Source: Polytrichum commune
Lineage: Eukaryota; Streptophyta; Polytrichopsida; Polytrichales; Polytrichaceae
Assembly: GCA_950295325.1 (NCBI GenBank)
Contig: OX485806.1
Coordinates: forward strand, 41,790,001-41,850,000
DNA length: 60,000 nt
Direction: 5' to 3'
Part shown: piece after piece, positions 21,601 to 33,700 of the stretch
Layout of the letters: each line of letters starts with the position of its first letter
Position numbering within the stretch: the stretch's first letter is position 1
The notes under the pieces: model-generated
Databases searched by the model: none
What the model was told of the DNA's origin: nothing
Seen by the model: the letters and a program-made list of their open reading frames with translations, nothing else
Position numbers and translations under genes: made by a program

Positions 21601-22978
21601 GCAGTCAACCAAAAGTTCTCAAACTATGTGTCCCATCTTGCACAATTCATATCTAATTCAAATCATGCTCAAATCAAATGTTCTAAGCCATTTTGGAAAG
21701 CTACACAAAAGTTCTACTTGGGAAAAATATAATTTCTTGGAATTAAAATTCCTATTGGGCTCGCAGGTCTGATCCAGCAGCCGCTACCCACAAGACCACC
21801 CAGTTTTTCTACTCCATCTTTGAAAATCCATAACTAATTGTCATCTCAACCAAATCACAAATGGGAAACGGCTATGGATAGCTATATGAAATCTCTCTAA
21901 GAGAAAAATGATAAGTATCTTGTTCTAGCTTTTGAACTAAGCCTTCAGGGCATTGGCAGATGAGGTCTATAATGCCTCTACTCAAAACTCTACCATCCAA
22001 CCTACCTCTACAAAAGAAGGAATAATTTTGTTGGTATGTTAATAAACACACAACCTAACTAGGAGAGAGAGAGTAGAGAAGGTTCTCAAGCCTTTCTTCT
22101 AGACCATTGAGAATACATGCTAAAGGATTTTTTCCTAACTACATTGAAGCAGGGCTTCGCCCAAAAACTAGAGAAAGAGAGAGAGCTACAAGGTGGAAGG
22201 AGGGGTTTTTAAACCCTCTCACAAAAGGGTTGGACCCCTCCTCCACCGGATCCATTTTTCAAACCCTTTCCCGAAATTTTGGCTCGGGGGTTTTCCCGGT
22301 TGAGGTTGCCACCCTCTCGCCGAGGTGGCTCCGACAAAAAACCTTTAGAAATCTTTCTAATTTTTCCGCCATCGAGTTGGCAAGGGGGCAAGTGGGCAAG
22401 TATCCCCCTTGCTCTCTTTCTTTTTTGTCTTCAAAATTCTTCACGCCGATTTTATCTTCTTACCTAAACTACCTCTAATAGTCTTGTGTGCCTCACACTA
22501 CTAATAAACTAACACTTGCTTAGCTAGCATTTACTAACATTTGCTTAATAGCTAGCATCTACTAATATTTGCTTAGCTAGTTGTTTTTACTAGCTAGCAT
22601 ATTTTTTCTACTTTGCTATCTTCTAGCACTACTTAGTTTCATTTTGACCTTCCTTCTTCTAGGCTAAATGCTAAATGAACTAATTTTTCCTAAATTCCCT
22701 ATCAATTCTAACTTTTAATGCTAACATTCTAACTAAAAGTGATCCCGCAGAGTGGTGGACCACTCAAAGGGTTCACATCCTCTCTCGAATTTGAACTCTC
22801 GGAGGGTATCTTCTGCTCGGAGGTTCCAGGGTTTGGCGAGCAACCCCGCGCAGCCCATAACCCGGAGATCTTCCGCGAGCTCCTGTAGCTCCCTATCCTC
22901 CCTCGGAATTGCAGGGATGAGGGCTTTGAGCGGAACCGGGATGGGTTCCCTCTGATCCTCTTCCCGTGCTTCCGGCAT
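18604..22978 (-). pseudogene. Long retroelement-type accessory ORF, interrupted by LTR-A, LTR-B and one stop
   Basis: Minus-strand ORF starting at the ATG at 22978 (MPEAREEDQREP), running to 22778, then resuming at 19939 after LTR-A copy A2 and one TCCTC duplication. The frame is kept exactly across the insertion (FERG|NQWLR). One in-frame TAG near 19622 follows GVRPVN; a tryptophan codon is a likely ancestor. The frame then stays open to 18604, where LTR-B copy B3 cuts it off. The N-terminal half is a compact W/F/G-rich domain; a proline-histidine linker follows (about 19400-19320), then a coiled-coil-like segment (about 19150-18980) and a P/G/S tail. It is GC-rich compared with neighbours. 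It resembles unassigned ORFs carried by plant retroelements; no function is assigned. Confidence 0.6.
19940..22777 (-). mobile_element. LTR-A copy A2, full-length solo LTR with 5-bp target duplication
   Basis: 2,838 bp, on the minus strand TGTGAACCC...AAGTACCACA, flanked by TCCTC (19935-19939 and 22778-22782). It is collinear with A1 apart from a deletion of about 140 bp. It interrupts the ORF at 18604-22978. An 86-codon open frame at 20619-20879, antisense to the LTR, is shared with A1 and A5 but shows many amino-acid changes and is treated as incidental. Confidence 0.88.
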
Positions 22979-24760
22979 TTTCCTCTCCTTTCTCAGTTTC
23001 CGGCTCGACTACGGAAACTCTCTCTCTCCTCCGGATTCCCTCTCTTCCGTGTAATTGCTACAGAGTCCCGGCAAGCCAACTGCCGGTGACCGGAAAGTGC
23101 GGAGTCCCAGCAATCCAACTTCTGGCGGCTCGAAATAACAACAAACTCACCACTCGTTCTCTCAACAATTTTCCCTTTGCGAACAGAGAAAAAAAAGTGG
23201 GAAGGAGAAGGAAGGGACCCTTAAATATCCTTCCTCCCTCTTCCTTCCCCTGTTACCGTTTGGTTTAACGGAAAACGGTTGCCAACCGTTTTCCGGCGGT
23301 TTTTACCAACGGCTTTCTCTTTCCCCCAACCATCATAAGTCCGTTGTAACCGTCTCTCCACTTCCGGGCTGTTAGTTGAACGTGGCATAACCGTTACTTG
23401 GTCCGGCCCAGCGGTCCAGACCATGATCAAACGGTCCCCCTAATCCAATTTACCGGACCGGTAATCATGCCTCTTTTTACTCCTTTCATCGTGCGAGACG
23501 GATTTAGATTGCCCTATTCCCTAGTACCCTAATTTTTAACCTAAGAGACCCTATTGTTCTCATGTAGGCAAGCAAAAATACGGAAAATGGATCCGTATTT
23601 CCGTCGAATTTGGACTTCCACAGTCCCATCGGTCTTCACTCCGACCTCACCCCCACAATACCCTATCACAAACTAACACAAAATGGGGCAAATTGGCAAT
23701 TGCTAACAACACAGTCCGCCACGGGGGAAGTTTGTTTCATAAAACCAAGAATTGCATTTGGAAAACTATATACATATCTATTTACATATAATTGTTTTTA
23801 TAAAAATAAAAATATAAAATATAAAAATGGGGGGGAAGGAAACTTAATCGTGGAAGGGACCTAGGGGGGAAGATAGGCCCTAGGCTGAGGGTAGGGGCCC
23901 TAATGGGGTAGGTTAGGGGTCTAAGGGGTCTAGGCTAGAGACTAGGGCCTAGGATAGTGGGGGGGAAGATAGGTAGGGGGAAGGAAGGTGCGTACTTAGG
24001 GGGGAGGGGTGGATAAGCTGGGGGGGAAAGAAGGGGGAGGGGCGGCGGGCCCAGGCAGCCGGTCGCCGCAGCCACGCGCTTTTGGAGCCGACCAGGGACC
24101 CCAGCTCTTCCAGCCTCCTCCTCTTTTTTCTTTTTTCTTTTTGATTTTTTTAATGAACTTGTATTTGAATTCGAATCAAGAATGATATTTCACGGCTCAA
24201 TGACGTGAATTTAAGCTTGCAAGCGGCCAAAAGACAAGAAATTACATGAACAATTCAGTAATTCATCACCACAATTCACCTTGATGTGACATTTACAGGC
24301 AAACATTTTTCTTCTTGTTGCTTGGCAAATCCGCGGTGTTCTTCGCTACGAAACTACGCAACTTTATCACTCCTTATCCTCACGCCTCCCTTGTGCGTGA
24401 TATCTTAAGAATGAAGAAGAAGAAAAAAATGAAACATTCTTGCCAAGTGAGAATGAAGAGAGTCAAACCCTTGCAAGAGCTTTAATTATCTCTTCAAATG
24501 CACACAATGAGTCAAGCCATCTCTCACTCCACCATGGGAGAATCCAAGAGTGTAAGAAAGGGGAGAAGAACTTAAAATTTATTACAAAAACATGCAATTT
24601 TTACCTCACATAAGCTCTCTCCATACACTCACTCACAAGACTTGACTTGGCAAGAATGCTAAGCCAAGGAGGAGGCTCCTCACTAAGGAGTCTTCCTCTC
24701 CACATCTAAGATTCATCCATCCAAATCTAAATGAATGAAGCCCAACATATAAGGTGCGGC
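22979..24760. other. Intergenic; no gene recognised
   Basis: 22979-23480 is the upstream flank of the interrupted retroelement ORF and has similar GC-rich composition, so it may be its leader. 23820-24060 is a G-rich low-complexity stretch (GGGGGAAG and 'ctaggg' variants). 24120-24760 is AT-rich with A/G-rich patches and no coding signal. Confidence 0.5.
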
Positions 24761-24769
24761 CGCCGACGC

Positions 24770-25412
24770 CGCATACCGTGACACAATGCCCTGGGACATT
24801 ATTGACATGGGAGTGGCGCCTAGGATTGCCTAGATTTGAATAGCCATGATTTCCTCAATACTTGCCTAAATCGAGCAAATGAGGAGTCCATTAGCATCTA
24901 CGCAAAGAATGATTATGATATAGTGGTTACTTGATAGAGAGAAAAAATCATATGACAAAATTTCGGAGTTTTCTGTTGTTGGGGGAATCCAAGCCCAATG
25001 GCTAGGTGGCCCCAAGTTTTAGGAAAGACACAAAAGGTTCCTTAAAGGTCAGGCAAGGGCCCTGCCCAAAGTCTTAGAGGCTTATATGAATAAGGTTGCT
25101 TTGCCGACTGACCTCACCCGAATGATACTCGATAACTATGTTCGGGTTGTTGTAGTGTTTCTTTGACAACACTATAACTCAATAGTGGACTTCCATGGAT
25201 GAGAAATCCACATCTAACCATTGGCTACCTACTAAGGGAAAAATCCCAAATGTATGTATAAGAAGGTTTGGTGACCAAACCATGAGCATCGTGGTTCGTA
25301 GTATAAGGAGTTAACCATGCATGTACATAGAATGTACATGTTCAGCTTATGACACTTACTAAGGTTGGGAGCAATCAATATAAGTTAAGAGGCATTAGCA
25401 AGGGTTACGACA
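24770..25412 (+). mobile_element. LTR-C fragment, 3' two-thirds
   Basis: Diverged LTR-C from the 'tgccctgggaca' segment to the terminal GGTTACGACA at 25412. The 5' third is missing and replaced by unrelated GC-rich sequence (gcggccgccgacgccgc). There is no primer site after its end. Confidence 0.75.
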
Positions 25413-25469
25413 TGATCTGTTTGTTTTAAAACCTACATGCTAATGTTTTTGTAAACTAAAAATCATTAA

Positions 25470-27363
25470 AAATAGAAACATGATATTCATGAAGGATAAT
25501 ATGAGTGTTGGAAATAAAGGCCCTACAGTGGTTGTTATGGACAAATCTTCTAAATATTTTTTGTGTGATGACGATGAGGAGCACAACGAGCAAGTGGGAG
25601 ATCATTTGGTTATAAATGAAGAAGCAATCAAAATGTCCATGGCGAATAACAGCCATGCCAAGAGATTGAAGAATAAATAAGATTTGCAAAAATGGAAGAT
25701 ATCCTAAGAAAGAGCGGTGTCCGTCTAGAAAGTGATGAAAGAATCACATTCTATCCCAACACAATGAAGAACGGGGCATTATGACACTCTTGGATGATCA
25801 TTTGAATTTGCGCAAAGCGTTGAGATCCCAATATGTGAACAAATGGGAGGTCAAAATGCAAAAGGTATACAACTCAGTCATGGCCAACAATACTTGAGAA
25901 TTGACCAATATTTTAAAGGATTCTAAGGGTATATGATACAAATGGATGTTCCGCACCAAGAGAGATGCATCGGGTGAAATTGTTAGGTATAAAGCGCAGT
26001 TACTAGCAAAGGAATATTTTTAAGTAGCTAGAGTGGATTTCAACGAAACCTTTGTCTTTGTGGCCAAGTTCATCACCATTAAATTCAACATTTTCAATAG
26101 GATCAGCCATATATTTGAAGATGCACAAAATGGACGTAAAAGCAACATTTTTAAGTGGAGTATTGGAAGTGGAGATCTACATGAATCAACCATAGGGTTT
26201 CCTACAATAGGGAAAAGAACACATTGTATGCAAACTCAAAAAAACTTTGTACATGCTCAAGCAACATCTGAGGGCATTATACCACCATATCAACTCATTC
26301 ATCATCAATGAGGGTTTTTGTAAGAGTCAAGCGGATCATTCATTGTACGCCATACAAACAGAAGAGTATTTGTTGGTGACAACCCTCTACGTACATGATT
26401 TGATCATATTGGCAAATAATATAACCCAATTGAAGTGGCTCAAACCGGAGCTCAAGAAAAAATTTGAGATGAACGATCTCGAAAAGTTGCATTATCACCT
26501 ATGAGTGGAATTTGAAAGGAATAAAGAAGCTCGTACCATCACCATGAACCAAAGGAGCTACATTGAGGAGGTCCCCAAGTGTTTTAACATGGAAAAATGC
26601 AAACCGGTCGGAACTCCATTCGATGCGAATTCCAAATTATTAAAATTTTCAGATGAGGAATTTGGGAATGTGCATATAGAAATAAGCGTTCCATACAATG
26701 TCAGGGGTAGGATCTCTCATGTATGCAATGATGCACACAAAGGCTAATATTGCATTTGTGGTGAGTGCAGTGAGCCAATAAATGTCGAAGGCCGGTTCAC
26801 CGCATTGGATGGCCGTGAGACGCATCATGAGGTATTTGAAAGGCACTTTGAACTTCAAATTATGCCTAGGACACAAGGATATTTTCTTCGACAGGATTTT
26901 GCAATGCAGATTGGGTGGAAGATACAAATGACTGGCGATCCACCACGGGGTATGTGTTTTTTGTTGACATTGGAGTCATTTTGTGGAAATGTAAAAAACA
27001 ACCAACCATTGCATTATCTATGATGAAGGCGGAGCACATGGTCACTAGCCATTACACAAAAGAAGCAATTTGGCTTAAGCAACTTTTGACAGATGTGGAA
27101 AACGTGCAAGAAAGACCGACATGCATCATGTGCAATATTCAAAGATGCATAGTACTTGCAAAAAAATTCCACACACCATTCTTGCACCAAACATATCGAC
27201 GTATAACATTACTTCATTAGAGAATAACTAGAAAACCAAAAGATATGTTTGAAGCTATGTCCAACAAAGGATATGATAGCGGCCATGCTAACCAAACCAC
27301 TTGCAAAGGATAGGCATCAAGCATTAACAAAGGCAATGAGTTTAGAAGCCTTTGACTACTCAT
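25470..27363 (+). pseudogene. Ty1/copia pol pseudogene (reverse transcriptase and RNase H)
   Basis: Read in shifting plus frames. The reverse transcriptase start FRTKRDASGEIVRYKAQLLAKEY lies near 25950-26020, followed by VDFNETF. The fingers and palm region is at 26247-26500 with YVHDL in place of the catalytic YVDDL. The connection lies at 26505-26700 with VGTPFD. RNase H is at 26900-27200 with NADWVEDTNDWRSTTGYVF and KEAIWLKQLL. The tail reads MLTKPLAKDRH. Domain order is that of copia. At least eight stops or frameshifts and the lost catalytic Asp show it is dead. Gag and integrase are not recognisable upstream, and a 5' LTR was not found. Confidence 0.85.
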
Positions 27364-27373
27364 AAAGTGGGAG
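27364..27373 (+). other. Copia polypurine tract and start of 3' LTR
   Basis: AAAGTGGGAG directly follows the end of the copia frame and precedes TGTAGAAGG, the likely start of a 3' LTR at 27374. This order is standard for plus-strand priming. The far end of the LTR could not be placed. Confidence 0.65.
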
Positions 27374-28535
27374 TGTAGAAGGTAGAGCATTAAATTATTT
27401 GTAGTCAATAGAAATGTAATGAAAGATGCATGAAAAAAATAAGGTTAAAATAAAGCCACAATGCTAATCCAAAGAGGGTTAAGAGTTAACCCATATTGTT
27501 TGTATGAACCAAAGAAAAACAAATATCAATTAAGTACAAACCAAGGAGAGCATAATACCATCTCCCTCCAAGAATTGTTCATATGTCTTTGTATATGTAA
27601 ATATGCTTGTGCAATCTCATCTTTAATCCTATTGATATCCAATATAGACTAAACCTCCATATCAATATACATAGATCATTTTATTTTATGATCCTCTTTC
27701 TTTTATATAAATAATAATGATCTAACTTCTCATTTTTTGACTTTTTTTTCATTCGCCCTCCTCAACCTTGGACATCTGTCCCTGCAATTTCCATCATCCT
27801 CAATATTTCATTTCCCAAATAGTCCATTACAAGGCCACTTAACCTCATAGATCTCATGAGATTCAGGGTAATGTTTGGGTTTAAGCCACCCATCATTCAC
27901 CTACGCAAAAGAGGTTATCTAATGTGGCATTGAGCTCAAATGGAGGTATGCATAAAACACCAAGTTAAAATATAAGGCAACCTTAGGATGTCATGAATAA
28001 GAATTTCATATTTGGAGAGCATGAGGTTCTATATTTGATTAGGAAGAGAGGACAGTGACCAAGCTAGAATCCAAAAAAATCTCCTTGAATACTCCTTTGG
28101 GCCAAGGTTTGTGTGTTTGGACTTGAGGTCTAACGTTGAGGTTTAGGGAAAGGAGTTATTGTATACAAGCATACCTCTCATTCATCCAACATAAAAGCCA
28201 TGAAATAACATGCCACACATATGTTAAAGTTTTTTAGTGGATTTGACACATGAATTCTAAAGTCCTTGAATTAATCTGTTGAGGTCCTTTGAGATATATT
28301 GACAACAACCTTATGGGGAGTCTTAGGTAGCTTGTCTTGTAATATAATTGTGAAGTGACTCATGAGTAGTGACCAAGGAGGATTTTAAGCCAACTCGGTC
28401 ACTATCCTTACTACTTTACTATCAGGTGGTTATTTATTGAAATACTTTTATTATTACTAGTACTTTTGCTTCAAAAATAAAAATTTCTAAAACATGGTTC
28501 AGCTAGTTTCTAAAAGTTTTAATTTTATAACTACA
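27374..28535. other. Copia 3' LTR (end unknown) and unassigned AT-rich sequence
   Basis: The first few hundred bases should be the copia 3' LTR; no CA end with matching partner is evident. The rest shows no coding pattern or repeat shared with the window. Confidence 0.45.
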
Positions 28536-28863
28536 CTACATAGTCTTATTAGTGTGGGCCACAATATTTCCCTAGAGCCCACATTATTTCTCATAGTGAG
28601 TACTAACGTGGGCCACATTTATCATAAAATATTAAATGTCTAGTTTGGAATTGGTGTGGATGAATATTTTGTTTTATGCTACTTATTATGTAAGGTGACT
28701 ATTGTATTACATGTAAGGTGTTGGTTGGAAATCTCAAGGAAGACTTGGGTGAAGACCCAAGGTCTTAGACTTATGTTGTTTCCACCCTATCTAAACAATG
28801 GAAGTGTCCCACATTAATCATTTCCACACTAAATTTTACACCTAAATTAATAGGACTATGTAG
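28536..28863. mobile_element. MITE-like element of about 328 bp
   Basis: Left arm CTACATAGTCTTATTA and right arm TAATAGGACTATGTAG form a 16-bp inverted repeat with one mismatch. The interior is non-coding and repeats 'gtgggccac' at 28553 and 28613. The duplication is unclear (TA or TTA-like), so the superfamily is not assigned. Confidence 0.55.
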
Positions 28864-30727
28864 TATGTTGCCAGTTCTTCCCTCTCATAAGCCATGAGAC
28901 CCAAGTGTTTTTGACAGCTGCACACAGTACTGGAGATAATTACTAGCATGATTTAAAAGCTTAGATCTCAAAACTGAAGTTTCCAAGTGTGCAACTTCTA
29001 TATATCCCCATGAGCCCAGCCTCGATACATTACAGGACCTACATAAACCAAGTCTTTCATAAAAGGAGCATCCAAACCTCGAGGACTGTGTTCAGGTCTC
29101 CAAGCATCTGCTGTTGTACATAATAAAAGTATAGCTTGTCAATCATATTCCTCCACCTCTACCCTCCCACCTCTCCCACCAAATTCATGACCTTTGACTG
29201 CACGAATTGTTCAAGAGTCTTATAGCACAAAGGCCTTTTAAGTCATGCGTGAGGCCCAGTCACACTCTGGAATACTTATGAGAAGTAGGACATCAAATTC
29301 AAGTAGCTTATGGCATTCATTTGACATTGGCAGTCGAGCATTACTATAAAGCAGCTCGAAAAAGTCACACAAAACTTTGAGATGGGGAAAGGACAGGTCA
29401 GGTCACCAGAGAGGAGAGATTTTCAACAAAATTGTAGTCTTCTCACTGCTTGTATAGATCTGCAGCACTCGGCAGTTCTTAGATTAGGTGTCCAAGATGG
29501 AATATCTTACCCTTGCAAAGAAGTTCTAATTTCTCCAGCTGGAGTAACTCAAGCTTGTGCAATTCATACACACTAGAAAGAGGTCTCACAAAGCACAAAG
29601 ACCAATTTCCCTTGCAGCAATAAAAGCGAAAAACTTATATATAAACCAGATAGGCTTGCCTTGATGACCATCCTCTGCAAGTGGCCTGAAAAATTAATTT
29701 CAATGTTTCCTGCCATGGGGATGTATGGACTTTTGGGAACTACATGATAAAAGCTACTCTGACAATCCTGTGGGATATGTTCCTCCTTGAGCTGGTTTCT
29801 AGATGAACCAGTTCCGTGTACTAATAGTTTGTCTTTGCGACTTTGATATTAGCCTCTGCTGTGTAAGTTCAGACTTGGGAGAAAAATTTATGAGCAGAAT
29901 ATGAATTTAAAAAATAAAAAAAAATGAAATAGAAATCGCTCAGGAAGTTCTCGTAATGATGTCTAGACTGCTGCAGAAACCTGATCAGTCACTTTCTATG
30001 AAGGAAACATCAAATAGCCCTTTCAATGACCAAAGCAAATAAAATATATATTTAAAAAACGAATACTAACTCGTGAGTTCAGAAAATTCATGTTTGCACC
30101 GAAACAACCTGACCTTTTATGGACACTTCATATTGATTCAAAATATGGCCAGCTCATAGCCCAGAGAAACTCATCAATCTTGAAGTAATACCTCAGAAAT
30201 TCTTCGATCAAGTACAGATTCTACAAAGAGGTAATAAACCTGGTAGAGAGGATCAAAGTCTTGGAGGACGTACAAGTATAAGATTACAAAACGAGTTTCA
30301 ACTGGCATAGAGATTCTTCTGTTTCTTCCTGCATCCAAGTTACACATATGCCAATAGTGATTGGAAAGCAGAGTTAATAAGCACATACTGGCTATTGGGA
30401 AAATGTGAATCTCATTCCTGTGTTTGAATTTCCTAACTGTCGAGTTTAATCACGAATCAGTTTAAGGTGATTTTCACAAGGTAAAACATTTCTAGGAAGT
30501 TAGTTAGATCCATTAGTAATCTGAATTTTGCAGGACAGGTTACCATGAGCCTCAGCCATGTAGACTTCGAAGGAAATCGGCTTGAATTTTTAAGAATATT
30601 CATGCTTACGCAGTGTTCTACTAAACAGGTCCAGGAATAACACATTTTCAATGTCCCGATTCAGAAAACCATTTCAGATGTAGGTACAAATCAAGAAACA
30701 ATGTGTACAGCAAGCTACACAGAGATC
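28864..30727. other. Downstream flank of the WRC-motif gene; no gene recognised
   Basis: It lacks the repeat families and its base composition resembles the introns of the adjacent gene. It probably includes the 3' untranslated region of the minus-strand gene, whose stop is at 30728. No open frame here has convincing coding character. Confidence 0.4.
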
Positions 30728-33700
30728 TCAGCGAACTTCCACCTCTGTAGAAGGCTGAGATGAGCCAGCTGGTCCAATATCACCTCCACAAGAAGTATGC
30801 TGAGTGGCTCTCCTGCTTGTGCTAAAATTAGAACCTCCCCAAAGTGACTGGCCATCATAAGATGGTTGGTAATTGAAATTCTTCCGAACAGCCCACAAAT
30901 CTTTTGGGCGCTTATCACCAACCCCTGGAGTGTTAATATCTGTTAACATATCTGAAGTGTCCTCCGGATTATGCACCCTCTTCCTCACTAACTTCTTGGA
31001 AGGAGAAGACCGTTGAAGTTCATCATTTGTATACCTACTTCCCCCAGGAAGCCTGAAGGCCCGTTGAGCTTCTGCTGCCTGCTTCAGCCTCTTCTGATGA
31101 TGGTCACAATAATTTGAGTCTGCTGAAGCCAAAAGAGGGCACTGCCAATTTTTCCCATCGGACCTTTTACAGGCCTTGCCACCCATGGCATTCTTTAATC
31201 CCAATCCCTTGAGCCTTTGAGATTTCTGGTCAGCTTGAACATGACCATCTACCTCAACTTTCCCAGGCTCACCTGTCTCAGTGCAGGTAGGTTCGTTATC
31301 ATTTTGTGGCATCCCATGCTTCCTTAGGCCTAATTGCTTATGTCGCCCCTTTGACCCTCTTGTCCACCCATTGGCATGCATTTCTGCCCAATATTTTGCT
31401 GTACCTTTCCTCCTGGCCACAGCAGCTGCTTCCCTTTTGACATCAGCTAGTGTTGGCAGTGGGGCATCTTGTGAATTTGCTTCTGCAGATGGCAATTGAG
31501 GCTGTGGGCTAGCAAATGTCCTAGTCACCCCAACAATAGCCTCACACAATATGTATCGGCCTTCTCCTGCTTGTAAGTAGTATGGATTGTTGCGAATAAT
31601 TTTACCAATTTTGATCCTTGGCTTTGTAACACCTTGGAAAACTCTGCCAAGACCAGCATCTTCAATCCGAGATGCAGCTTCCCGTGCTGTAAGGCCACCT
31701 TTTCCAGCTTGTAGGAACACCTTGTATGTAATGAACACCAGACTCTCTGGAGGCTTCTTGCTGGGATGATCAGGGGCTAGTTCAAGAACTGGACTAACTT
31801 GAGATGAATGATTCCCTGAGGCAGGATCTGCACAAGAATGCCACCAACCCCAAAAAGGAATATAATAATGGTCCATGTACTAATCACAATTTGCAAAATC
31901 CAGTAACACTCTGTTCAAACAAAAATGCCAAGCAATGGTCGTCCTCCATCAAACAAATCCACATTTTAACATAGGAAGGGAAGAACCAATCAGTTCGTTC
32001 CACAAAATGAAGATACACATACATCCAGATACAGTTCACTATTTGTAAAGCATTTATTGATGCTAAATTGAACATTCAATAGATTCATATGTAAGGAGTG
32101 TCCTTTATGCCATCTCAACTTGAATTATTGTAATTAATGAATGTTAACTATAAGATCCTCAGCAATTTACTAAGCACAACATAAATGACATGTAGGTTGT
32201 CGTGATAAATTTGAAGTCAGTAGATGATCCTACGTTCACAAACATGGTCAATGCAATGATCAGCCAAATAACACATACATAACCAACTTACTTCACAAAA
32301 AAATACATTCAAAGGATATTAGAGTGGTGTACCAGCTTCAGCAGAAGAGCGCCTCCATTTTGTGCAAGACCTTCATATATCAACAACAAACCCCTATCAC
32401 AAAATCACATAGACATACCAGCCTAAGTAACCAGAGACCTCAATTACAAACCATTACATGACCGGTCTAGTACCCATGTGGTCCATTTCCAGTTCATGGA
32501 ACGCCCCACAATGCATCACATCAAGTACACTGCTAAGGCCTCTTGATAACTTGCACTGCACAAGTCAACTTACACAGCTGGCCACTTAATTACTTTTTGT
32601 ATACTATTGACCTCATTTTGGAAGTAATTTCAGTTGCAAACCTCCTGGAGAATCAATTGTAGGCTAGAAAATGCAACTTCTTCTTCAGAAAAACAGTAAA
32701 ACAGAACTGACTGAGAGTTATTAGACTTCCTAGGAAATATACCAGACAGAAGGCTCTGCCCTATCTTCACTCATGAACAAATTCTTACTGACATACAGAG
32801 CACAACAAGAAACACAAGTATGATCCAAACCTTTGTTGTGTACACTTCTGTGAGAAGGTTTGGCAGTCTTCCAACTTGATGCCCTCTTGAATCTCCTCTG
32901 CGTCCTATTACATCAAACACCTGATTAGTATTTTTAGAAGTGCATGAGACAATTAAAATTCATTGAGTAAAATTAGAGTTTATGCTCGGTTACACTTGCC
33001 AAAAGCTAAATGCAACTAGGGAGGGCTCAACCTTGCCACCAACCAAATCTTTGACAAGAAAGTCCACCAGATGCTGATTAAGCATAACAAGAAATTTTCA
33101 ACTAGTTCTAATGCCAATACAATTATTTCACAACTGCTGTTCAATTCTGCTGCAATAAGGATGCGTTCTCTACAAAAGGGAGTGTACACCCAAAAACTTC
33201 TAAAGAAATTGAGGACTTGTGCAGTATTAACAACTTGCAACTGCCAATAAGGATCTGTCCAATTAAGATGCTCACAAGATGTGGTATTTGAGAATTTTTG
33301 AAATTAATTATGTCTGAGTTCATGTAAGCAGTGTCTCTCTGGAGACAATAGTCCACACCTTACCACGCCCAATTAGCACCAGTGTCAAACCTAACACTTC
33401 ATAAGATTCAATTATCTCTTGTTTGTTTATTTCAGTGAAATCCTGAACGTACCGAAGAAACCAGATATTCCTACCAGATGGAATTGCACTTTGACGATAC
33501 AACTGCACCAAGTGTCCTCAATGGCAGGAGTAGGCTAAATGAGTTCTGGTGTCTCCCCATGGAGAAACAGTTGCTGAGCTTCTTGGAAAAGTTCCAGTTT
33601 CACAGCAATATATTTTAGAGCACCCTCTAACTCCTTGCAGTCTGTTGCAATGCAATGCAATGCAAGGAATTCACTAGGTCCCCCTGTTGGCCAACTTCAA

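Noticed and set aside
32831-32920. Alternative exon 2 of the WRC-motif gene starting at 32920 (VFDVIGRRGD...)
   Set aside because: The frame is attractive but does not join exon 3 or exon 4 without a stop. The exon starting at 32904 keeps phase through all four exons.
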